From JBIQKZ01 sp044464765 (lineage in GTDB: Bacteria; Pseudomonadota; Gammaproteobacteria; Burkholderiales; Burkholderiaceae_B), in NCBI GenBank assembly GCA_044464765.1, contig JBIQKZ010000002.1, positions 186,001 through 250,000 on the forward strand: a stretch of DNA of 64,000 nucleotides, in the 5' to 3' direction. Positions within the stretch are counted from its first letter, which is position 1. Each line of letters begins with the position of its first letter. Below the pieces are notes generated by a model. The model was given only the letters and a program-made list of their open reading frames with translations. It did not search any database and was not told where the DNA came from. Of the stretch, positions 54,998 to 63,500 are shown piece by piece. A program made the position numbers and the translations under genes.

Positions 54998-56428
54998 TTA
55001 ACTGTTGTAAGTCGCGCGATCTCGATCCCGAGGAAGTTTGATCTCAAAAACTATTTGCCCATCCTCATTTTTTGCAGTAATGGTGCCGCCATGTGTGTCA
55101 ATAATCGATTTGACAATGGCTAGGCCTAAACCGGCTCCGTCGCCCTTACGTTGGCGTGAAGGATCCGCGCGGTAAAATCGGTCAAACAATCTGGGAAGAT
55201 GTTCGGAATTAATCATTAGTCCCGGGTTTTTTACACAAATAATCACCATATCGTTGCTGTTCACTGCTAGTGAAACTGTGACTGCGCGCCCCTCAGGGGT
55301 ATAGCGTATGGCATTAGATAAAAGATTGGTCAGGGCGCGGCGTATCATCAAGCTATCGCCCTGAATACGTAAGACTGGTCCTTCGCGTATCAATGAAACA
55401 GAGCGTTCTTCAGCCCATGCCTCGAAGTAATCAAATAGACCTTGCACTTCCGCAGCCAGATTCACACTGACCAGCTCAGGTTTGAGCTGGTTATTATCGG
55501 CTTGCGCCAAAAACAGCATATCTGCGACCATTTTGGCCATACGTTCGTACTCTTCCAGATTCGAATACAGAATTTCGCGATACTGCTCAATGCTACGTGC
55601 TTGGGATAGGGCAACTTCCGTTTGTGTCTTCAAATTGGTGATCGGGGTACGCAGTTCATGGGCGATATCAGCCGAAAAATTGGAGAGCCGTCGAAAGACC
55701 CCTTCAATTCGCTCGAGCATGTCGTTAAACGACATCGCTAACTCGGTCAATTCGACTGGTACTGTCTCAGGGGCGAGTCGGATATGCAATTGATCTGATC
55801 TAATGCGTCCGATTTCCTGGCTAATGCGTCGAATTGGCGCATGGCCTTGATAAACAGCAAACCATGTCGCCAAAATCGCAACCAAGCACGCCGCCACCGT
55901 AATAATTCTCAAGTAGCTACGGAAGCTTTCAAGATAGTGCAAATGGAAATTGATCTCGGTGGCAACCGCTATGGTTAAGGGCTTTCCGTCTGGAAAGCCC
56001 TTTTGCATGAGCTGCACAACAGCACCTCTGTAGGTTTGTCGCTTATCTCGCCAGATTTTTACCGAGTCAAGATCTATCGTGTCCGTAATGGGAGCCAATC
56101 GTGCAAAACCATCAAGATTCGAATTAGGCGTAGCGTAAATCACATTTCCGGTAAGGTCCGAAATGCGAAACTGCGCATTATGGTGACCTGATATCGCCGC
56201 GGCCAACTGTTGCCTCAGCGCATTTGGTTCTTGACTGGCTGGCGGTCCGGAAAGTGACTTCGCCAGAGATTGAACAACAGCATTAAGTTCATCAACATCC
56301 TGCTGAACAAAGTGGCTATTAATGGATCGTTCGACCATCCATCCAAACGTAAGAAGCACCACCGTTATGACTGCTCCGATGGATATCGTCAGGCGCAGGG
56401 CCAGGGACACGGGACGACGTGCCATCAT
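54998..56428 (-). CDS. copS: Heavy-metal sensor histidine kinase (CopS/CusS-like)
   Basis: A 476-aa kinase: two membrane segments (about 10-30 and 165-190) around a periplasmic sensor domain, HAMP, then a HisKA domain with the phospho-acceptor DIAHELRTPITNL, and HATPase_c with NLLSNAIRYTPEG and DGAGLGLAIVKSI. This is the copper/silver sensor layout. It starts directly after the stop of the response regulator gene, so the pair is co-transcribed. Confidence 0.95.
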   Translation of the reverse strand: MMARRPVSLALRLTISIGAVITVVLLTFGWMVERSINSHFVQQDVDELNAVVQSLAKSLSGPPASQEPNALRQQLAAAISGHHNAQFRISDLTGNVIYATPNSNLDGFARLAPITDTIDLDSVKIWRDKRQTYRGAVVQLMQKGFPDGKPLTIAVATEINFHLHYLESFRSYLRIITVAACLVAILATWFAVYQGHAPIRRISQEIGRIRSDQLHIRLAPETVPVELTELAMSFNDMLERIEGVFRRLSNFSADIAHELRTPITNLKTQTEVALSQARSIEQYREILYSNLEEYERMAKMVADMLFLAQADNNQLKPELVSVNLAAEVQGLFDYFEAWAEERSVSLIREGPVLRIQGDSLMIRRALTNLLSNAIRYTPEGRAVTVSLAVNSNDMVIICVKNPGLMINSEHLPRLFDRFYRADPSRQRKGDGAGLGLAIVKSIIDTHGGTITAKNEDGQIVFEIKLPRDRDRATYNS

Positions 56429-57112
56429 TCAGCTCGGGCTGCTGACATCAAGCATGTAACCCATGCCGCGAACGGTATGGATTAGCTTGGGTTCAAAGGC
56501 GTCGTCGATTTTAGCGCGCAGGCGCCGAATCGCCACGTCAATGACATTGGTATCACTGTCAAAATTCATGTCCCACACTTGGGAGGCTATCAGGGACCGT
56601 GGCAATACCTCGCCTTGGCGGCGCACCAATAGTTCGAGCAACGCGAACTCTTTGTTGGTTAGATTAATGCGTACCTCTTGCCGCGTTGCCCGCCGACGAG
56701 GGATGTCCAGCACGAGGTCGGCCACTTGCAATTGATCATGAAAGATTGACGTGGTTCCTCGGCGCAGTAAGGTACGCACTCGCGCGAGCAGTTCCGAGAA
56801 AGCAAAAGGCTTAATCAAATAATCGTCGGCACCCAGCTCCAGGCCCTTGACCCGGTCTTCCACGCTATCGCGCGCCGTCAAGAACAATACTGGTGTAGTC
56901 GATTTCGCTTCGCGCAAGGCTTGAAGAATACGCCAACCGTCAACATCCGGCAGCATGACATCCAGGATGATCAAATCATAGTCTTCAGTCAGCGCAAGGT
57001 GATGCCCGTCCAGGCCCGTACGAGCCAGATCGACCACAAATCCAGACTCCATCAAGCCTTGGCGCACATACTCGCCGGTTTTTATCTCATCTTCAACGAC
57101 GAGTAGTTTCAT
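56429..57112 (-). CDS. copR: Heavy-metal response regulator (CopR/CusR-like)
   Basis: A 227-aa OmpR-type regulator. The receiver domain has the acidic pair in VVEDE, the phospho-Asp in LIILDVMLPDVDGW and Lys in LIKPFAF. The C-terminal winged helix (NLTNKEFALLELLVRRQGEV) binds DNA. It pairs with the kinase downstream. A CopR-type box lies 123 bp upstream, which fits autoregulation. It is the obvious candidate for binding the repeated ATTACA-N4-TGTAAT sites. Confidence 0.95.
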   Translation of the reverse strand: MKLLVVEDEIKTGEYVRQGLMESGFVVDLARTGLDGHHLALTEDYDLIILDVMLPDVDGWRILQALREAKSTTPVLFLTARDSVEDRVKGLELGADDYLIKPFAFSELLARVRTLLRRGTTSIFHDQLQVADLVLDIPRRRATRQEVRINLTNKEFALLELLVRRQGEVLPRSLIASQVWDMNFDSDTNVIDVAIRRLRAKIDDAFEPKLIHTVRGMGYMLDVSSPS

Positions 57113-57234
57113 GGGTCACTCCTGCAAATTCCTTCTGTTTTGCGCCTGAATCAAAGGCGGCGCTCTGACCTGGCATCGTCAGAATTCATAGCAAGACTCT
57201 ACCCGCGCGAAGCTGACAGCACGATGACTGGAGA

Positions 57235-57250
57235 ATTACAGAATTGTAAT
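57235..57250. promoter_or_regulatory. CopR/CusR-type box upstream of copR
   Basis: ATTACAGAATTGTAAT, exact 6-bp arms. It lies upstream of the copR gene (minus strand). The remaining bases of 57113-57529 hold no gene I can support. Confidence 0.8.
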
Positions 57251-57529
57251 CTGCCGATTGCAGACAAGTTTCTCTTGAACAGCGGAGCGGCGGTGAATTT
57301 GCTCAAACGTTGTGCAGGAATGTGCGAGCATCTGCGAAGCATGCGTTCAAGAATGTAGTCAGCATCAGATGAAGCATTATCAGCATCGCGCCGAAGCGTG
57401 TCGAAAATGCGTAGAAGTGTTTGAGTAAATGGCTCACTGAGCGCTGATTGAAGACGACCTACCCCCTAACCGAAAAGGTCGAAGTGAACTGGGAAAATCA
57501 GGGCCAGCCCGTTTAATGTATCTGACCCA

Positions 57530-57730
57530 TTAAGCCTTGAGCACCGGCGTATACCCAACTTCTCGAATGGCGCGTTCGATGACATCCAGATTGGATGACC
57601 CCTCCACACGGACCAAATGTTGGGAAAGATCAATGTGAACGGATGCCGTCGGGACGGTTTCCTTAACGGCACGAGCGATCGTATCCACGCAATGGCCACA
57701 CGTCATATCCTTCACTTCAAACTCAATCAT
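57530..57730 (-). CDS. CopZ-like copper chaperone
   Basis: A 66-aa HMA protein with the copper motif DMTCGHCVDTI near the N-terminus. Such chaperones carry Cu(I) to P1B ATPases. It has an AGGAG ribosome site and a MerR-type promoter directly upstream. Confidence 0.94.
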   Translation of the reverse strand: MIEFEVKDMTCGHCVDTIARAVKETVPTASVHIDLSQHLVRVEGSSNLDVIERAIREVGYTPVLKA

Positions 57731-57753
57731 TGCACTCTCCTAAAGTAAAAGAC

Positions 57754-57784
57754 ACCTTAAACCTTCCTACGGTAGCAATGTCAA
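57754..57784 (-). promoter_or_regulatory. MerR/CueR-type promoter of the copper chaperone
   Basis: On the minus strand TTGACA (57779-57784) and TAAGGT (57754-57759) are 19 bp apart, with a GGAAGGT half-site in the spacer. This matches the second such promoter at 54065-54095. Confidence 0.75.
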
Positions 57785-57917
57785 GCCAGCCCTTAGCTAT
57801 ATTTACCCGTATTACTAAATTATTGTCCGAGTTTCCCCAGGCAATCAAGAGGACACCATCTCTACTTCTGTGACAGTAACGAAAAATTTCATCATCACGA
57901 TCACGCAGTGAGCAAAC

Positions 57918-57933
57918 ATGACAAATATGTAAT
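57918..57933. promoter_or_regulatory. Degenerate CopR-type box before a DUF2933 gene
   Basis: ATGACAAATATGTAAT differs at one position from the ATTACA-N4-TGTAAT palindrome seen at four other places. It lies 107 bp before the DUF2933 gene at 58040. Confidence 0.5.
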
Positions 57934-58039
57934 GAGAGCGTAATCGGACTGACAGCCTGGGTTCGCTACAGTGCATTGGGTACTGCCCCTTTATCACTGT
58001 CGGGTAGATCTGAAGCAACCTGCCTATTTGAAGGAAACG

Positions 58040-58303
58040 ATGATGAAATGTGATGTAAAAACCATGATGAAGGCGGCTCTTGGCCTAGCCGTCGTCGTCG
58101 CCGTGGCGTACGCGACTTTACCCGCCGCCCGTGGATGGATTACCGTTAGCGCCCCATTTTTATTCTTCTTGATTTGTCCCTTGATGATGTTTTTCATGAT
58201 GAAAGGCATGCAGTCCTGCCACAAAGAGCAAAAGGTCGAAAACGACCAAGCCGATAATGCCACAAATAAAGCATTGATCGGCCACGCACCGCTCAAGGAT
58301 TAA
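58040..58303 (+). CDS. DUF2933 small membrane protein
   Basis: An 87-aa protein with two hydrophobic segments (AALGLAVVVAVAYATLP, APFLFFLICPLMMFFMMKGM) and a polar tail. The ICPLMMFFM block is the DUF2933 motif. Start 58040 (or the next ATG codon) has AAGGAA upstream. It is the third copy in the window. Confidence 0.88.
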   Translation: MMKCDVKTMMKAALGLAVVVAVAYATLPAARGWITVSAPFLFFLICPLMMFFMMKGMQSCHKEQKVENDQADNATNKALIGHAPLKD

Positions 58304-58379
58304 TTGACCCGGGGTTTCGTCATTCCCTAAACATCACGGCCTTCTGATGTGAGCAACCTGGATTAACGGACATCACGTA

Positions 58380-59351
58380 ATGAGTGCAAAAACGATTTTC
58401 ACCGGTGTGGCGGCGACAGCCCTGGCCACGCTATTGACGTTCAACGGACTTGACGTTGCCACCGCAAATACCGAGCTATCCGAAGCCGATACACAAGCAA
58501 TGACGATTTCGGCAAAGGCAGCACCGATTGAACTCACGCACGTGCACGGGCTTGCCTATAGCGCGAACGGTAAACAGCTGCTTATCCCAAGCCACCATGG
58601 CATCGCAGCGTATGCCGATGGGCAATGGTCAAAGATGACCGGGCCTGAGCATGATTATATGGGGTTTGCCGCCACCCGCGAGGCGCTTTACAGCAGCGGG
58701 CACCCCGCAGCAGGCTCGAACCTAATTAATCCATTCGGCCTCATCAAAAGTACGGATGCAGGAAAAACCTGGCGGCAGTTGGGGCTTGAAGGAGAGTCCG
58801 ATTTTCATACCTTGGCCACGAGCTATGAAACCAATGCGGTGTATGTTCTGAATTATGGGCCTAATACCCGGATGCCCCAAGCGGGGCTGTATATGACTCA
58901 AACAGACGGCTTGGCGTGGACGCGCTCAGCAGCTAACGGCCTGAAGTCCAAAGTTAACAGCTTGGCGGTGCACCCGCGCGATGTCAACGTCGTTGCCGTG
59001 GGCGCTGCCGACGGGTTGTACTTGTCTCGTGACGCGGGCAACCATTTTGAGCCATTGGTTCGGAGCACGCAGGTACTCGCGCTGTGGTTCGATCTGGATG
59101 GCGAGCACCTTTGGGTCAGTAGTTATGCAAATACTCCAGTGCTGGGTCGCATGGGTCTGAAGGACGGCGGAGCTAATGCAAAAATCAAGCTTCCTACACT
59201 GGATGAAGACGCAGTGGCCTTTATTGCTCAAAACCCTACCCGCCACGAAGAACTTGCGATCGCGACCTTCAAGCGTAGCGTCTATATCAGTCAAGATCGT
59301 GGTGCGACCTGGCTACAGATTGCTAAAGGTGGCACGACGCTCGATAAGTAA
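58380..59351 (+). CDS. F510_1955-type BNR-repeat exported protein
   Basis: A 323-aa protein with an N-terminal signal segment and repeated BNR/sortilin-like blades (IKSTDAGKTWRQLGL, YLSRDAGNHFEPL, YISQDRGATWLQI). Proteins of this kind, labelled F510_1955 family glycosylhydrolase, accompany copper-resistance genes. No catalytic glycosidase residues can be assigned, so a structural or binding propeller is more likely. Confidence 0.82.
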   Translation: MSAKTIFTGVAATALATLLTFNGLDVATANTELSEADTQAMTISAKAAPIELTHVHGLAYSANGKQLLIPSHHGIAAYADGQWSKMTGPEHDYMGFAATREALYSSGHPAAGSNLINPFGLIKSTDAGKTWRQLGLEGESDFHTLATSYETNAVYVLNYGPNTRMPQAGLYMTQTDGLAWTRSAANGLKSKVNSLAVHPRDVNVVAVGAADGLYLSRDAGNHFEPLVRSTQVLALWFDLDGEHLWVSSYANTPVLGRMGLKDGGANAKIKLPTLDEDAVAFIAQNPTRHEELAIATFKRSVYISQDRGATWLQIAKGGTTLDK

Positions 59352-59408
59352 TCTCCTGACATCGTATCGTTTGGCATTCACATAGCGTAAAGCAATTTGA
59401 GTAGTTTC

Positions 59409-59522
59409 ATGAGTAATAAACTGATAAAAATCATTGTGATCGCACTGGCGGCGATTGGACTCATAGCCGTTTTTGCTTTTGTCGGCATGGGAGCCATGAT
59501 GTTTTGGATGATGGGCACTTAA
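59409..59522 (+). CDS. Small membrane protein, 37 aa
   Basis: A 37-residue frame: MSNKLIKIIVIALAAIGLIA, then VFAFVGMGAMMFWMMGT. It is a single membrane helix ending in a Met-rich segment. It lies 57 bp after the BNR-repeat gene. Similar tiny Met-rich membrane peptides occur in copper clusters; I know no name. It is too short for usual gene finders. The ribosome site is weak. Confidence 0.6.
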   Translation: MSNKLIKIIVIALAAIGLIAVFAFVGMGAMMFWMMGT

Positions 59523-59605
59523 CGCGAGCGTTACACGCTTAAGTGCCTCCCTGCTGACAGTATCGAAAATGCAACCACACAGCCCAACCTGAAGAATACC
59601 TATGC

Positions 59606-59621
59606 ATTACAAAAATGTAAT
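59606..59621. promoter_or_regulatory. CopR/CusR-type box before copAB
   Basis: ATTACAAAAATGTAAT, exact 6-bp arms. It precedes the multicopper oxidase gene by about 120 bp in a region with no other gene, consistent with CopR activation of copAB. Confidence 0.85.
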
Positions 59622-59741
59622 GCCGGCGTCATTGGGCCGACAGGCACATTTCGTTAAAGTGCTAGTCATCAATTTAATTTGAGGCTTTGATCATCGAAGG
59701 ATGATTGATGTCTGCCTCTTTCGACTTTGGGATACGCTCAC

Positions 59742-61583
59742 GTGAAACACCTGCTACCGTCCTCGCTTGCACTACCTATTCTGCCCCGTCGCCGATTCGT
59801 TCAGGGCCTAGCGGCCGGCGGCGTATTGTTGGGCTTATCGCCCTTTGCCCGAGCTGCTGGGAGTCCGTCCGCCAAGACGAGCACCGGCTCAGCCGCTGTG
59901 CTGACGGGGACCGAGTTCAACCTGGAGATCGGTGAATCGCCCGTCAACTTCACCGGCAATCCACGCATGGCGACAACAGTCAATGGCTCGCTTCCTGCGC
60001 CTACCTTACGCTGGCGCGAAGGCGATACGATCACTATTCGCGTCAAGAACCGCCTCAAGGAAGCCACCTCCATTCATTGGCACGGTATCATCCTGCCCTT
60101 CCAAATGGATGGCGTGCCAGGTATCAGTTTTGCGGGCATCGCCCCAGGGGAAACGTTTACCTACCGATTTAAAGTCGAACAAAGCGGCACGTACTGGTAT
60201 CACTCGCACTCAGGGATGCAGGAGGCGACCGGCGTTTATGGGGCGATCATTATCGACCCGGCACAAACCGACCCCATACGCGCGGATCGGGAGTACGTCG
60301 TTCAGCTCTCTGACTGGACCGACGAGGACCCGATGCGAGTCCTGTCCAAACTCAAGATGCAAGGCGACTACTACAACTACAACCAACCCACCGCCATTGA
60401 TTTCTTCCAGGATGCCTCGCGAGATGGCCTAAAAGCGGCTATCGATAAGCGCAAGATGTGGAACGAGATGCGCATGAGTCCGACCGATTTGGCTGACCTG
60501 TCCGCGAACGTGCTGACCTACCTGATGAACGGTACAACACCAGCGGGCAACTGGACGGGGCTGTTTCGTGCCGGAGAACGGGTCCGCCTGCGCTTTATCA
60601 ACGGTGCGGCCAATACCTTTTACGATATACGCATTCCCGGCCTTCAGTTGACCGTGGTCCAGGCTGACGGCGTGAACGTAGAGCCTGTAACGGTCGATGA
60701 GTTCCGGTTTGGGCCTGGGGAGACCTATGACGTGCTGGTACAGCCTAAAGACGACGTTTACACCGTATATGCGCAAGCCATGGACCGCACCGGATATGCC
60801 CGCGGCACGCTGGCTACGCGTGCCGGTCTCGAAGCGCCAGTGCCGGCGCTTGACCCTGCAGAATGGCTCACCATGGCGGACATGATGGGTGCTATGGGTG
60901 GGGGCATGGCGGGAATGAACCATGGCGCGCCTGGCCAATCGTCCATGGGCGGTATGGACCACGGCAATATGGCAGGGATGAACCATGGCAGCATGCAGGG
61001 AATGAATCACGCAGGCATGGCTGGCATGGATCATGGCGCAATGGCAGCGGCTGGCGCGAGCACCCAAGTGCGCCACGCCAAGACCGAGTATGGCCCAAGT
61101 ATCGATATGCGGGTCGACATGCCGCGCACCAACCTGGACGATCCCGGCATTGGGCTGCGCAACAACGGCCGCCGAGTATTGACGCTATCGGACTTGCACA
61201 CCGTGGGTGGCGCGATGGATCCGCGCGGTGCAGAGCGTGAAATCGAGCTGCACCTCACCGGCAATATGGAGCGCTATACCTGGTCGTTCGACGGCGTTGA
61301 ATATGGAAAATCGACGCCAGTCCATTTCCGCTACGGCGAGCGGGTCAGAGTCATATTGCACAACGACACCATGATGACGCACCCGATGCACTTGCACGGT
61401 ATGTGGAGTGAGCTGGAGGCCCCCGACGGCAGCTTCCAAGCTCGCCGTCACACAATTCCCGTGCAGCCGGCGCAACGCATCAGCTTTCTCGTAACCGCCG
61501 ATGCACTGGGTCGCTGGGCTTGGCACTGCCATCTGATGCTGCATATGGATGCGGGGATGTTTCGCGAAGTGGTGGTGGCATGA
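59742..61583 (+). CDS. copA: Multicopper oxidase CopA, Tat-exported
   Basis: A 613-aa multicopper oxidase of plasmid-type copper resistance (PcoA/CopA). It has a Tat signal (LPRRRFVQGLAAGGVLLGLS), four copper motifs (HWHG, WYHSHSG, HPMHLHG, WHCHLMLHMDAGM) and a Met/His-rich repeat region (residues about 385-435, GMNHG/GMDHG units). It oxidises Cu(I) in the periplasm. GTG 59742 gives the usual N-terminus; a TTG at 59727 is also in frame and neither has a clear ribosome site. Confidence 0.95.
   Translation: MKHLLPSSLALPILPRRRFVQGLAAGGVLLGLSPFARAAGSPSAKTSTGSAAVLTGTEFNLEIGESPVNFTGNPRMATTVNGSLPAPTLRWREGDTITIRVKNRLKEATSIHWHGIILPFQMDGVPGISFAGIAPGETFTYRFKVEQSGTYWYHSHSGMQEATGVYGAIIIDPAQTDPIRADREYVVQLSDWTDEDPMRVLSKLKMQGDYYNYNQPTAIDFFQDASRDGLKAAIDKRKMWNEMRMSPTDLADLSANVLTYLMNGTTPAGNWTGLFRAGERVRLRFINGAANTFYDIRIPGLQLTVVQADGVNVEPVTVDEFRFGPGETYDVLVQPKDDVYTVYAQAMDRTGYARGTLATRAGLEAPVPALDPAEWLTMADMMGAMGGGMAGMNHGAPGQSSMGGMDHGNMAGMNHGSMQGMNHAGMAGMDHGAMAAAGASTQVRHAKTEYGPSIDMRVDMPRTNLDDPGIGLRNNGRRVLTLSDLHTVGGAMDPRGAEREIELHLTGNMERYTWSFDGVEYGKSTPVHFRYGERVRVILHNDTMMTHPMHLHGMWSELEAPDGSFQARRHTIPVQPAQRISFLVTADALGRWAWHCHLMLHMDAGMFREVVVA
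60895..61046 (+). repeat. Met/His-rich repeat in copA
   Basis: About seven units of the form GM(N/D)HG, with Ala, Ser or Gln between, make a linker of Met and His residues. These are typical low-affinity Cu(I) sites of CopA/PcoA proteins. Confidence 0.88.
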
Positions 61584-62716
61584 GCTCAATAATCGAGAAA
61601 AAGGGAATCTTGACCGTGAATACCCATATAAGAAAACGCATTCTTGGAGTCGCCATCGCAACGCTCGGTGCAACTCCGCTTTTTGCCTACGCCCAAGCGC
61701 ACGACGCCCATAGCGGCCATACCGCCATGCCGGCCAGCTCGGCGCCTGCCGATGCAGCAAGCATGCCTGGCATGGATCACAGCAAAATGAGTATGCCTGA
61801 CATGGACCATGGCACCATGAATATGAAGCCAACCTCCGCGCCTAAGCCAGCAGAGGCCATGCCGGGTATGAACCATGGCCAAGCCAACACAGCGCCACCT
61901 GCGCCTGCTCACGATATGGGAGCAATGGATATGGGCGGTGGCGAAATGGACCACAGCGATATGCAGATGCAAGGCGGATCGGCGCCACCCGATGCCCGCG
62001 ATCCGGATGCCTACTCCGATGGCTACGTGCGTAACGCGGGCAAGTATGCGTTGCCACCCTCAGATGCGCTGATCATGTCGGACATGCACAACTTCGGTTC
62101 GGTCTACTTCGACCGATTGGAGTACGTCAGGGCGCGAGACGAAGAATGGGCGGCCTACGAAGGTGAGGCCTGGTATGGCAGCACCTATAACCGCGCCGTC
62201 ATTAAAGCGGAGGGCGAAGTAGCGAGCGGAAAATTACAGGAATCCGAGACGCAGTTGCTGTGGCGTCATGCGGTTTCAACATTCTGGGATACGGAACTCG
62301 GCGTGCGATTCGACCATGCACAGGGCGCGCCAAACCGGGAATGGCTGGCATTCGGCTTTAAAGGGCTTGCGCCTTATTGGTTCGAGGTGGATGCCACCGC
62401 CTATGTCGGCCCCAGCGGACGAACCGCTCTGGGGCTGAAGGCGGAGTATGACATCTTGCTTACCCAAAAGCTCTACCTACAACCGAGCGTGGAAGTCAAT
62501 TTCCATGGAAAGGACGATGAACGCTGGGGCATTGGCAGCGGCCTGACCGACGGCACTGCGGGCTTGCGTCTCAAATACGAACTCACGCGTCAGTTTGTTC
62601 CTTACGTTGGCGTGGAATGGTCCAGCAAGTTCGGAAAGACGGCGGATTATGCGCGCGCGGCGGGGGACTCCAAGCAGGAAACCCGTTTCGTAGCCGGTTT
62701 GAGCTTTCGATTTTAA
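61580..62716 (+). CDS. copB: Outer-membrane copper resistance protein CopB
   Basis: A 378-aa protein. A signal peptide (VAIATLGATPLFAYAQA) is followed by a Met/His-rich domain (SMPGMDHSKMSMPDMDHG, MPGMNHG) of about 100 residues. The rest is a beta-barrel domain ending VAGLSFRF, with the terminal Phe of outer-membrane proteins. The ATG at 61580 overlaps the copA stop by four bases; a GTG at 61616 is an alternative start. It belongs to the copAB operon. Confidence 0.93.
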   Translation: MSSIIEKKGILTVNTHIRKRILGVAIATLGATPLFAYAQAHDAHSGHTAMPASSAPADAASMPGMDHSKMSMPDMDHGTMNMKPTSAPKPAEAMPGMNHGQANTAPPAPAHDMGAMDMGGGEMDHSDMQMQGGSAPPDARDPDAYSDGYVRNAGKYALPPSDALIMSDMHNFGSVYFDRLEYVRARDEEWAAYEGEAWYGSTYNRAVIKAEGEVASGKLQESETQLLWRHAVSTFWDTELGVRFDHAQGAPNREWLAFGFKGLAPYWFEVDATAYVGPSGRTALGLKAEYDILLTQKLYLQPSVEVNFHGKDDERWGIGSGLTDGTAGLRLKYELTRQFVPYVGVEWSSKFGKTADYARAAGDSKQETRFVAGLSFRF

Positions 62717-62779
62717 CCGTTGTACCAGGGAACATCACGCCTGATGCTCTGATTTTTCCCTTATCCAAAAGTGATTTTT

Positions 62780-63292
62780 ATGAAAAAGACGCTATCTATA
62801 TTGATATTAAGCACGTTACCCGTTCTGGCATTAGCCGCCGGGAGCCATGGTGGCAGCCATGAGATGAAAGACGGCACCATGATGCAGGGTCATGATATGT
62901 CCAGCATGAACAAAGGTGACTCCGCCGTGGGACAACCTGGCGACGCCGCCAAGGTCACGCGTACGATCGAGCTCGTCATGGACGACACTATGCGTTTCGC
63001 TCCAAGCCAGTTCAACGTCAAGCCTGGCGAGACGGTCCGTTTTTTCATGAAGAACAACGGCAAGATTCCTCATGAAATGGTAATCGGCTCCGTTGCAGAG
63101 CTCAAAGAGCATGCCGCCATGATGCAAAAAATGCCGGGAATGAAACATGCCGAGCCCAATATGATCACGGTCAATCCTGGCCAAAAAGGTGGCCTCGTCT
63201 GGCAGTTTCCTCAGACCGGAACCGTTGACTTTGCCTGCCTTCTTCCTGGACACATGGAAGCGGGCATGATTGGTAAGGTAACAGTCGGATAA
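62780..63292 (+). CDS. Cupredoxin-domain copper protein
   Basis: A 170-aa secreted protein: signal peptide (MKKTLSILILSTLPVLALAA), a Met/His-rich segment, then a cupredoxin domain with His in KIPHEMVIG and Cys, His and Met in DFACLLPGHMEAGM. It is a close paralogue of the protein at 41638-42144. It follows copB by 63 bp, probably in one transcript. Confidence 0.93.
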   Translation: MKKTLSILILSTLPVLALAAGSHGGSHEMKDGTMMQGHDMSSMNKGDSAVGQPGDAAKVTRTIELVMDDTMRFAPSQFNVKPGETVRFFMKNNGKIPHEMVIGSVAELKEHAAMMQKMPGMKHAEPNMITVNPGQKGGLVWQFPQTGTVDFACLLPGHMEAGMIGKVTVG

Positions 63293-63500
63293 GGTGACGT
63301 AAAGGCGGTACCTTATGGCCAGATTATTCATCCACTGCCTGATGGATTACTAGGCACAGTACCTATAATGCGTTCCCGCCAGAGCGGCAGCACTGCGTAT
63401 GTAGTGCTGCCAATGCTTATTTCTCTCACACGAATCACAGTCGATCCAGCCACAAAAGGCGAACCACGCTCTAGCATTATCCAAATATTTTCTATATGAC

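Noticed and set aside
59705..59935. 76-codon frame with a ribosome site overlapping the start of the multicopper oxidase gene
   Set aside because: It runs out of frame through the Tat signal region of CopA. The CopA frame is clearly the coding one.
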